Positions 1-6,561 of a stretch of DNA of 17,802 nt are shown one piece after another (position 1 is the first letter of the stretch; each line of letters begins with the position of its first letter). Origin of the DNA: JAEUSG01 sp964590225 (GTDB lineage: Bacteria; Fibrobacterota; OXYB2-FULL-49-7; JAEUSG01); assembly GCA_964590225.1 (NCBI GenBank), contig CAZPWS010000066.1, positions 1 to 17,802 of the forward strand. The letters are read 5' to 3'. The translations under genes and the position numbers were made by a program. Below the pieces are notes generated by a model. The model worked only from the letters and a program-made list of their open reading frames with translations. It did not search any database and was not told the DNA's origin.

Positions 1-64
1 AGCAGTTCAAATAACTACTGAAAGAACCATAAAAAAAGGTGAGGAATGTGGGTTTTAGGTATAT
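1..64. other. No gene seen at left edge
   Basis: This short AT-rich stretch lies beyond the 3' end of the minus-strand ATPase remnant. I see no open frame with a start, no clear hairpin with a T-run and no repeat of either neighbouring gene end. It may hold the remnant's 3' untranslated sequence or belong to a gene outside the window. Confidence 0.4.
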
Positions 65-562
65 TTATACCAGTTTTTTGAGATACACTGCTGCTGGCGT
101 TACTAAAATATCATTTGTCGTTTTAAAAGGGCGGCTGAGTTCCTGGACAATCTGAATTGCTTCAACATCTGGAAATCTTGCCTTGAGATATTCGAGACCA
201 CGGTGAATTTTTGTAGCCGTTAATTTTGCACTCGATAAACTGTACAGGTCTAATACCATGATCTTGAGTTCTTCCCCTCTTTTGTCGAAGAGCCCCTTGA
301 CTATATTACGCCATCTTCTGTTCTTGTGGATTTCGTCAAGAATAAGAATCCCTGCTCCGGCAGGCCACTCACCACGATTAATAATTTGCCTGTCCTGCGG
401 GTAGTCCCAATTTAAATACTGTATTGCATCTTTGGGACGAATTAAGAGAGCCGCAAGTTTTTTCGCGAGAGTCGTTTTACCACACTGTCTTGGACCTGTA
501 ATAAACACCATCTTTTTATCAAGATCATGCTTGATAATGGGCTCCAGATAGCGATTAAAATA
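65..562 (-). pseudogene. Decayed DUF4143-type AAA ATPase remnant
   Basis: The minus-strand frame encodes a family-typical head, FNRYLEPIIKHDLDKKMVF, then a Walker A motif (GPRQCGKTT) and a Walker B-like LILDEIH. It then jumps from about KIMV straight to a C-terminal tail ending in YLKKLV. Proteins of this family (AAA_14 ATPase plus C-terminal DUF4143) normally run about 370-420 residues, but only about 150-165 remain. Most of the lid region and the C-terminal domain are therefore missing through an in-frame deletion. The codon where the family's start Met should stand is TAT, directly after the TAG stop of the upstream glycosidase gene and in the same frame. The first usable ATG is at 511, only seven codons before Walker A. 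I infer a dead gene. A short expressed fragment from 511 to 65 cannot be excluded. Confidence 0.75.
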
Positions 563-1420
563 CTAATCCACAGCCAGCTTGCCAAATGTTTCTATATGCT
601 TAACAAATAGATCTCTGTTTTCGGCGATACAGTGCTTCCATCTTGTTAAAACAAATCCGGTCGCGCCAGATTCAAGCAGGTCATTTTTCATTTCTTTTAC
701 CTGCTCCAATTTATCGCCCGGAGCTCCCCACAATTCAAAACCGGCATGCCGAATTCTTTTTATATGGGTCGAGGGGGACCTCACATAATCCCACAATATC
801 TGCACAATATCCTTTGGTATTGTCCGTTCGGCAAACATCGACTTTTCTTGATGAATCTGTGCCGTTGGCCACTCACACGCAGAATCATTCCATATAACCG
901 TTCGCAAGCCACGCTTGGTTAATCCGGCGTGAAGCGTATTTATTGCTGTAACATACTGGGTATAGCTGCGGGTATGGTCTTCATCCATGCCAATATGGAA
1001 AAATTTTTCAGGCTTTAATTCCGAAATCAGTTCATCAATAACCTCAAAGGCAATTTCCCAATACTTATCCGTGTCAAAAAGCGAGTCGTGAGGGCGGAAC
1101 CAATCGTTGTGGCAATGTCTATGGCTCCGGGAAAAATTAATTTTTGGTATAACATCGATATTCTTTGACCGGGCGAAATCAGCAAGCTGTTTTACATCTT
1201 GCATTTTAACGGTGTAGTGCCTTTTTAATTCGGGATGTGAGGAGTATTCTACCCCATCTTCGCAATCAATTATAAGGGTATTCATCTTTTCTTTTGCCAT
1301 TGCATTTACAATGTCCAAACCAACTTTAATCTCAAACGGTTTTTCCTGCTCTTTAAGTTCACACCAGCGTGGATCATAATGGGAAACATGGATAAGATAG
1401 GCCCGTGTAGAAAACGGCAT
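563..1420 (-). CDS. Family-20-like glycoside hydrolase, cytoplasmic
   Basis: This 285-residue protein has the layout of a single (beta/alpha)8 barrel. It carries HIGMDEDH at residues 142-149, matching the H-x-G-x-D-E signature of GH20 hexosaminidases, in which the Asp-Glu pair is catalytic. Earlier, an IDVIPKIN segment resembles the beta strand before the substrate pocket. A late TRW near residue 260 suits the last strand. It has no signal peptide and no accessory domain, so an intracellular enzyme acting on small N-acetylhexosamine-containing sugars is likely; the exact substrate is unknown. Start choice is firm: a perfect AGGAGG lies seven bases before ATG 1420. It is divergent from iorA with only 32 bases between the two starts. 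Its TAG stop lies in frame with the following ATPase remnant. A GH20-related barrel of different specificity is the main alternative. Confidence 0.65.
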   Translation of the reverse strand: MPFSTRAYLIHVSHYDPRWCELKEQEKPFEIKVGLDIVNAMAKEKMNTLIIDCEDGVEYSSHPELKRHYTVKMQDVKQLADFARSKNIDVIPKINFSRSHRHCHNDWFRPHDSLFDTDKYWEIAFEVIDELISELKPEKFFHIGMDEDHTRSYTQYVTAINTLHAGLTKRGLRTVIWNDSACEWPTAQIHQEKSMFAERTIPKDIVQILWDYVRSPSTHIKRIRHAGFELWGAPGDKLEQVKEMKNDLLESGATGFVLTRWKHCIAENRDLFVKHIETFGKLAVD

Positions 1421-1452
1421 GGTTAAACCTCCTAAAACTTATATTTTACCAC

Positions 1453-3012
1453 ATGAATTCAACAAATAACAAGATAATTGAAAAAGAGATGTTATTGTCT
1501 GGAAATGAGGCGATAGCACGAGGGGCATGGGAAGCTGGAATATTGGTGGCGGCAGCCTATCCTGGAACGCCCTCCACCGAAATACTTGAGAATATTGCTA
1601 CCTATTCAGACATTGATGCCCAATGGTCGGTTAACGAAAAGGTCGCATATGAGGTAGCGTACGGCGCTTCAATGGCAGGGGTTCGTAGCCTTTACGCGAG
1701 TAAACATGTAGGTCTTAATGTTGCCATGGATCCCCTTATGACCTCTGTTTACATGGGTGTTAATAGCGGCTTTATTGCAATTGTTGCGGATGATCCAGGT
1801 CTTCATTCCTCACAAAATGAACAAGACACCCGATGGGTAGGGCCATATGGACGCATACCTGTTGTAGAACCCTGTTCTCCGAGTGAAGCATATCGCTTTA
1901 TAAAAGAATCGTACAACCTTTCTGAAAAGTTTGACACACCTGTTTTATTCAGGATCACTACCCGTGTTGCCCACGCAAAAGAGGTAGTAAGGGTGGGTGA
2001 ACGGCTAACAATGGAGCCAAAGCCGCTTGCAATTGACATTCAAAAGTTTGTCATGGTTCCTAAATTTGCCGCAGCGAGACACGCCATAGTAGAAAAAAAT
2101 TTAGCATCCCTCGCAAAATTCGCAGAAAACTCAAAGCTGAACTCTATCGAAAAGGGAAAAGGTAAAATTGGCTTTATTTCATCGGGAGTTTCATATTTGT
2201 ATGTAAAGGAGTCTTTTCCCGATGCTCCAATTCTAAAGCTCGGACTCTCCTACCCGCTGCCCGTAAAAAAAATTACCTCCTTTGCAAAAAGTGTAAAAGA
2301 ACTCTACTTAATTGAAGAGCTTGATCCCTTTCTTGAAACATCTTTAAAGGCTCTTGGAATAAGATTTAAAACACGACATGAAAGTTTCCGGCTTGGTGAA
2401 CTCCGTCCGGAATACATTCCGCAAATAGTTGCCGGAAAAAAGAAAAACGATCCCCCGCTTCCTGCCCGCAAACCCTCTCTTTGCGCAGGTTGTCCACACC
2501 ACTTTGTTTTTCATGTATTGAAAAAGTTCTCTGTATTCATTTCGGGAGATATTGGCTGCTATACGCTTGGGGCGCTCCCCCCCTATCTCTCTGTTCACTC
2601 ATGTATTTGCATGGGAGGAGGAATCACAATTGCTGAGGGACTAAAAAGAGGCAATGCCGCCGGTAAAAAGATTGTTGGTGTAGTTGGAGACTCTACATTT
2701 GTCCACTCCGGCATTACAGGGTTAATTAATGCCGCTTACAACAGATCGAAAGGTGTTTTGCTTGTTCTTGACAACTCAATAACAGCGATGACTGGTGGAC
2801 AGGAAAATCCCGCTTCTGGCTTTACATTGAAGGGAGAACCTACTTTTTCCGTTAATCTTGCCACTCTATGTAAAGAGTGTGGCGCGGATACGGTTGATGT
2901 TATTGATCCTACAAACCACAAGGGCTTTGAAGAGCTGCTTGCAAAGCGGCTTGATGAAGATAGGTTATCGGTAATAATTGCTAAAAGTCCCTGTAAGCTA
3001 ATAAAGAGGTAG
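1453..3012 (+). CDS. iorA: Indolepyruvate ferredoxin oxidoreductase, alpha subunit (no ferredoxin domain)
   Basis: This is the thiamine-diphosphate subunit that oxidatively decarboxylates aryl-pyruvates (indole-, phenyl- and hydroxyphenylpyruvate) to aryl-acetyl-CoA with reduction of ferredoxin. The N-terminal pyrimidine-binding module opens with LLSGNEAIARGAWEAG and contains AAYPGTPSTEI. The pyrophosphate module starts near CAGCPHH (residue 344) and includes DIGCYTLG, GDSTFVHSGITGL (about 412-424) and DNSITAMTGGQ. At 519 residues it is shorter than the usual 580-640 because it stops at KSPCKLIKR. The two-cluster [4Fe-4S] ferredoxin domain normally appended there is absent, and iorB begins one base after the stop. 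Neither ATG 1453 nor ATG 1489 has a good ribosome site. The later one would give a start close to that of many relatives. It heads the iorAB-paaK-ACT-paaK operon. Confidence 0.93.
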   Translation: MNSTNNKIIEKEMLLSGNEAIARGAWEAGILVAAAYPGTPSTEILENIATYSDIDAQWSVNEKVAYEVAYGASMAGVRSLYASKHVGLNVAMDPLMTSVYMGVNSGFIAIVADDPGLHSSQNEQDTRWVGPYGRIPVVEPCSPSEAYRFIKESYNLSEKFDTPVLFRITTRVAHAKEVVRVGERLTMEPKPLAIDIQKFVMVPKFAAARHAIVEKNLASLAKFAENSKLNSIEKGKGKIGFISSGVSYLYVKESFPDAPILKLGLSYPLPVKKITSFAKSVKELYLIEELDPFLETSLKALGIRFKTRHESFRLGELRPEYIPQIVAGKKKNDPPLPARKPSLCAGCPHHFVFHVLKKFSVFISGDIGCYTLGALPPYLSVHSCICMGGGITIAEGLKRGNAAGKKIVGVVGDSTFVHSGITGLINAAYNRSKGVLLVLDNSITAMTGGQENPASGFTLKGEPTFSVNLATLCKECGADTVDVIDPTNHKGFEELLAKRLDEDRLSVIIAKSPCKLIKR

Positions 3013-3013
3013 A

Positions 3014-3508
3014 ATGAAAAACGAGACAACAAATATTCTTTTCTGCGGTATTGGCGGGCAGGGGGTCTTAAAGGCATCTGAAATTGCCGCTCATGCTGCA
3101 ATGCTTGCAGGGTATCATGTAAAAAAGAGCGAGGTGCATGGAATGTCGCAACGGGGTGGTTCTGTCGATTCGCACCTTCGCTTTGGTACAAAGGTATATT
3201 CTCCGCTTATAGCGCCAGGTAAAGCGCACTATCTTGTTCCCTTTGCTGCTGAGGAAGGGATTCCGATGGTGAAATTTCTTGCAAAAAGTGGCATAAACCT
3301 TACCAATCAGCTTGCAATTGCGCAGGAAAATGTACAAGACAGGAAGTTTATTAATACCTACATGCTTGGCATTCTTGCTTCATATCTAACAATACCTGTT
3401 GAGTCATGGTTTGCTAGCTTATCGACCGTTTTGCCCCGATTACACGATGAAAATAGAGAGGTCTTTATTAAGGGAAGAGAATTTGGGGAAAACAACCATG
3501 ATTTTTAA
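3014..3508 (+). CDS. iorB: Indolepyruvate ferredoxin oxidoreductase, beta subunit (compact)
   Basis: This is the gamma-type partner subunit of the IorAB complex, contributing to CoA and ferredoxin docking. The N-terminus carries the family signature NILFCGIGGQGVLKASEI, followed by KKSEVHGMSQRGGSVDSHLRFG and YSPLIAPGKAHYLVPF. The C-terminal part (NTYMLGILASYLTIP) matches the conserved end. The protein has 164 residues against about 190-200 in most relatives. The shortfall lies in the middle, between the VKFLAKSG and FINTYMLG segments. ATG 3014 follows the iorA stop by one base, with AAGAGG just upstream inside iorA. Its 3' end overlaps the next gene by 11 bases, so the two are probably translationally coupled. 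Confidence 0.92.
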   Translation: MKNETTNILFCGIGGQGVLKASEIAAHAAMLAGYHVKKSEVHGMSQRGGSVDSHLRFGTKVYSPLIAPGKAHYLVPFAAEEGIPMVKFLAKSGINLTNQLAIAQENVQDRKFINTYMLGILASYLTIPVESWFASLSTVLPRLHDENREVFIKGREFGENNHDF

Positions 3509-4799
3509 TGAAAAAATGGAAACTCTTCCGCGCGAAGATATGAAAAATATCCAGTCTGAAAGACTTAACAAACTTGTTAAATATGTCTCCGAAAATTCTC
3601 CTGTATATAACAAAAAGCTTGCAGAGTACGGAATAACGCCAAATGATATACGGACAGTTGAGGATCTGCACCGGCTTCCATTTACAACAAAAGAAGACAT
3701 GCGGGATAACTACCCATTTTCCCTTTTTTCTCGTGACATTAAAGAAATTCGCGAAATTCATGTCTCGAGCGGAACTACCGGCAACCCTACTGTTGTTGGC
3801 TACACAAAAAACGACCTTGAACTGTGGAGCGAAGTGGTTGCCCGATCGATAGCCTGCGCTGGCGGAAAGCCTGGAGACATGGTCCAAATCGCCTATGGCT
3901 ACGGTCTATTCACAGGCGGTCTGGGTCTCCACTATGGTTCGCTTAAACTTGGACTCACTATTCTTCCAATGTCGTCTGGCCAAACGGCACGGCAGCTCAA
4001 GCTAATGACCGACTTTAAACCACGCATACTTTGCTGTACACCAAGCTATTGCTTATATATGCTTGACGAAGCGCGAGAAACAGGTCTTGATCCAAAAAAG
4101 AGCAGTTGGGAGATAGGTATTTTTGGAGCTGAACCGTGGAGCGATAATATGCGCGCAGAGATCGAGAAGTCATGGAATATGCTCGCTACAGATATTTATG
4201 GTCTTTCAGAAATTACGGGTCCCGGTGTATCTCAGGAATGCCAACACAAGAACGGAATGCACATTTGGCACGACCTCTTTTTGCCCGAAGTAATCGATTC
4301 GGAAACAGGTAAGCCGCTTCCTGATGGAGAGTTTGGAGAACTTGTTTTTACAACACTCACCAAGGAGGGTATCCCTCTAATTCGTTATAGAACCCGTGAC
4401 ATAGTTAAACTTGATTACTCCATATGTGCCTGCGGAAGAACAGCACCAAGAATGAGCAAGGTCCGCGGCAGAACAGACGACATGATAATAGTCCGTGGAA
4501 TCAATGTTTTTCCTTCACAGATTGAACATGTTCTGCTCCAGATTGAAGGTGTTCAGCCCCATTACCAGCTAATTGTTGACCGCACCGGCGGTGGCCTTGA
4601 CGACCTTGAAGTTGTAGTAGAGGTTGAGGAAAAAATCTTTTCTGACGAGATGAAGGTTATGGAGGGCTTAAAGAACTCCATCAAGCGAAAGATAGAATCG
4701 GTTCTTGGTGTCTCTGCCAAGGTAAAGCTGGTTGAACCAAAAACCATACAAAGAAGCGAAGGCAAGGCAAAACGGGTGATCGACAAGCGAAAAATGTAA
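3498..4799 (+). CDS. paaK: Phenylacetate-CoA ligase family protein (first copy)
   Basis: This adenylate-forming enzyme (ANL superfamily, PaaK branch) joins an aryl acid such as phenylacetate or indoleacetate to CoA using ATP, giving AMP and pyrophosphate, or runs in reverse. The 433-residue product is full length. Visible motifs are SSGTTGNPT (about residues 90-98, phosphate loop), YGLSEITGPGV (about 234-244, adenine and substrate site), YRTRD (about 296) and RGRTDDMIIVRGINVFPSQIE split around the hinge (from about 323). It ends with KRVIDKRKM. The start is placed at ATG 3498 (MIFNEKMETLPRED), the form common in relatives, with GGGGAA upstream; longer frames run back into iorB. Position after iorAB suggests it handles the aryl-acetyl group made by that enzyme. 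Confidence 0.92.
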   Translation: MIFNEKMETLPREDMKNIQSERLNKLVKYVSENSPVYNKKLAEYGITPNDIRTVEDLHRLPFTTKEDMRDNYPFSLFSRDIKEIREIHVSSGTTGNPTVVGYTKNDLELWSEVVARSIACAGGKPGDMVQIAYGYGLFTGGLGLHYGSLKLGLTILPMSSGQTARQLKLMTDFKPRILCCTPSYCLYMLDEARETGLDPKKSSWEIGIFGAEPWSDNMRAEIEKSWNMLATDIYGLSEITGPGVSQECQHKNGMHIWHDLFLPEVIDSETGKPLPDGEFGELVFTTLTKEGIPLIRYRTRDIVKLDYSICACGRTAPRMSKVRGRTDDMIIVRGINVFPSQIEHVLLQIEGVQPHYQLIVDRTGGGLDDLEVVVEVEEKIFSDEMKVMEGLKNSIKRKIESVLGVSAKVKLVEPKTIQRSEGKAKRVIDKRKM

Positions 4800-4814
4800 A
4801 GAGGAGCTATTAAT

Positions 4815-5246
4815 ATGAAAATCAGACAACTTTCTATCTTTCTTGAAAACAAGAAGGGGCGGCTATTTGAGGTATCGGATATTCTCGCTAAGAATGGCAT
4901 AAATATAAGAGCTCTTAATATTGCAGAAACAGATGACTTTGGCGTATTGCGGCTTGTCGTTGACCACCCAGATAACGCGCTTGACCTATTAAAGAGCAGC
5001 GGTTTTGTTGCCAACACAACCGACATTGTAGCTGTCGAAATTGACGATAAACCAGGCGGCCTTTCCATAGTACTCAAGACGCTTGCACAAGCAGATATCA
5101 ATGTTGAATATATGTATGGCTTTGTAGAGAAACGGTCGAATAATGCGATTATGGTTTTCCGTTTCGAATCGCCCGAAAACGCTATTAAGGTTCTAAAAGG
5201 CGCAAATATTGTAATAATAAACGAATCTGATATCAGGGATTTATAA
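4815..5246 (+). CDS. Tandem ACT-domain protein
   Basis: This 143-residue cytoplasmic protein is made of two ACT modules, roughly residues 1-66 and 68-143. The first has the classic IFLENKKGRLFEVSDILAKNGINI pattern (loop Gly-Arg followed by helix), split here as ENKKGRLFEV and LAKNGINI. The second repeats it as DDKPGGLSIV and LAQADINV. ACT modules bind amino acids or similar small effectors and usually regulate a partner enzyme. Lying between two paaK genes after iorAB, it probably senses an aromatic amino acid or aryl acid for this pathway, which is an inference from context. GAGGAG nine bases before ATG 4815 gives a good ribosome site. The next gene begins five bases after its stop. Confidence 0.88.
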   Translation: MKIRQLSIFLENKKGRLFEVSDILAKNGINIRALNIAETDDFGVLRLVVDHPDNALDLLKSSGFVANTTDIVAVEIDDKPGGLSIVLKTLAQADINVEYMYGFVEKRSNNAIMVFRFESPENAIKVLKGANIVIINESDIRDL

Positions 5247-5251
5247 TCACA

Positions 5252-6502
5252 GTGGTTGATTCGTTGCGATACACAATCCAGCAGGCGTTCAAAACTCCGT
5301 TTTATAAAAAACTTTTTGGTAAAATTGGACTTACCACACCAGACGAGATCAGACACATCGAGGACTTTAGGAAAATTCCATTTACAACAAAGGATGATTT
5401 GCGCAATTGGTATCCCGATGGATTTCTTGCAGTTGATAAAAGTGATGTGGTCCGCCTTCATGCGAGTTCCGGTACCACCGGCATGCCCACAGTAATCTAT
5501 CATACAAAAAAAGATATTGATAATTGGACAGCACTCTGCTGCCGTTCGCTTATGGGTATCGGAGCATCAAAACATGACATTTTTCAAAACATGATGTCGT
5601 ACGGGCTTTTTACAGGCGGTTTGGGGCTCCATTATGGAGCGGAATCGCTTGGCATGCTTGTAATTCCATCAGGGCCTGGTAATACAAAACGGCAAATCCA
5701 GCTTATAAAAGATTTTCATACAACGGTAGTGCATGCAACCCCGAGCTATCTCCTCCACTTGGCAGAAGAGGCAGAGAGAGAGGGCATCGAACCTACAGAA
5801 CTATCAATAAGAAAGGCAATCGTCGGCGCAGAACCGCATTCTGAGAAAATCAGGATGAAAATAGAGGCTCTTTATGGCGCTGAAGCCTATAACTCATACG
5901 GCATGAGCGAAATGAATGGGCCAGGTGTGGCCTTTGAGTGTACAATCAAGAATGGCATGCACATCTGGGAGGATAGCTACCATGTGGAGACCATCAATCC
6001 CGAAACAGGAAACCTCCTTGCAGATGGAGAAGAGGGAGAGCTGGTTCTTACAACTCTCAAAAGAGAGGCAACTCCGCTTGTCCGCTACAGAACAAGAGAT
6101 CTCACAAGAATTATCCCTGAACCATGTCCATGTGGCCTCATTCACAGGAGGATAAACAGGATAAAAGGGCGTTCGGACGATATGCTCATAATAAATGGCG
6201 TGAACCTCTTTCCAATGCAGATAGAAACTATTCTAATGCATTATCCCGAAACAGGGGGTAATTACCAGATCGAGATTGAGAAAAAAGAGTCGCTTGACAA
6301 AATAAAGGTGAAGGTTGAATGTTCCTCTTCATCATTGCTGGCTTCGGATCGTAATTTGTTGCAAAAAAAGATTCATGATGATATTAAATCCGCATGCATT
6401 GTAAACGCACAAATCGAAATAATGGATTCCGGCACACTGCCTGTTTCTTCGACAGGAAAAGCTGTGCGGGTTGTTGACTTAAGAAAAGATAGACAATGCT
6501 GA
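5252..6502 (+). CDS. paaK: Phenylacetate-CoA ligase family protein (second copy)
   Basis: This is a second 416-residue PaaK-type acid-CoA ligase, clearly homologous to the copy at 3498. Motifs are SSGTTGMPTVIYHT (from about residue 72), YGMSEMNGPGV (from about 216), YRTRD (about 277) and RSDDMLIINGVNLFPMQIE (from about 305). The only plausible start is GTG 5252, because the frame closes at TGA 5228. This gives an N-terminus about 17-20 residues shorter than the first copy, without the METLPRED segment. The C-terminus reads GKAVRVVDLRKD and then RQC before TGA. The same ending is repeated in diverged form after the following ATPase gene, suggesting that this gene's 3' end was disturbed. Two paralogues in one operon suggest different aryl-acid preferences. 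Confidence 0.91.
   Translation: MVDSLRYTIQQAFKTPFYKKLFGKIGLTTPDEIRHIEDFRKIPFTTKDDLRNWYPDGFLAVDKSDVVRLHASSGTTGMPTVIYHTKKDIDNWTALCCRSLMGIGASKHDIFQNMMSYGLFTGGLGLHYGAESLGMLVIPSGPGNTKRQIQLIKDFHTTVVHATPSYLLHLAEEAEREGIEPTELSIRKAIVGAEPHSEKIRMKIEALYGAEAYNSYGMSEMNGPGVAFECTIKNGMHIWEDSYHVETINPETGNLLADGEEGELVLTTLKREATPLVRYRTRDLTRIIPEPCPCGLIHRRINRIKGRSDDMLIINGVNLFPMQIETILMHYPETGGNYQIEIEKKESLDKIKVKVECSSSSLLASDRNLLQKKIHDDIKSACIVNAQIEIMDSGTLPVSSTGKAVRVVDLRKDRQC
6455..6490 (+). repeat. Left copy of paaK 3'-end repeat (within paaK)
   Basis: These twelve codons, GKAVRVVDLRKD, form the end of the second paaK gene. They align without gaps to 7719-7754 beyond the ATPase gene, with 28 of 36 bases identical. The differences are mainly synonymous or conservative. 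Together the two copies bracket the ATPase cassette. Confidence 0.7.
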
Positions 6503-6504
6503 TG

Positions 6505-6541
6505 TTATGATAAATCAAATCTTGACTTTGAATTATCATAA
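6505..6541. repeat. Inverted repeat TTATGATAA / TTATCATAA
   Basis: Two 9-base arms (6505-6513 and 6533-6541) are exact reverse complements separated by 19 bases. They surround the predicted -35 box of the ATPase gene. The arms are AT-only apart from one base pair and are not followed by a T-run, so a protein-binding operator is more likely than a terminator. Confidence 0.5.
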
Positions 6542-6550
6542 ACATATCTT
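6522..6550 (+). promoter_or_regulatory. Candidate sigma-70 promoter of the DUF4143 ATPase gene
   Basis: TTGACT at 6522-6527 and TATCTT at 6545-6550 are separated by 17 bases. The -35 matches five of six consensus positions and the -10 four of six. Transcription would start near 6557, almost at ATG 6561, so the message would be nearly leaderless. This would let the ATPase gene be expressed independently of the paaK operon. Confidence 0.4.
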
Positions 6551-6561
6551 ATCTTAAGATA
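6550..6561. promoter_or_regulatory. 12-bp palindrome TATCTTAAGATA over the ATPase start
   Basis: This is a perfect 12-base palindrome centred between 6555 and 6556. It touches the predicted -10 box and the first base of the start codon. CATATCTT at 6543-6550 and AAGATATG at 6556-6563 form a second overlapping inverted pair. Its placement fits an operator for self-repression, although AT-rich palindromes also arise by chance. Confidence 0.4.

Noticed and set aside
3399..3497. Longer N-terminus for the first paaK
   Set aside because: It would overlap iorB by over 100 bases. The family start MIFNEKMETLPRED at 3498 fits relatives.
4562..5503. A 313-codon minus-strand open frame
   Set aside because: It lies opposite the well-supported paaK, ACT and paaK genes, has serine-rich low-information sequence and no recognisable motif. 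It is a shadow of the coding strand.
6505..6541. Inverted repeat as terminator of the paaK operon
   Set aside because: The arms are almost pure AT with a 19-base spacer and no T-run. A promoter lies inside it, so an operator role fits better.
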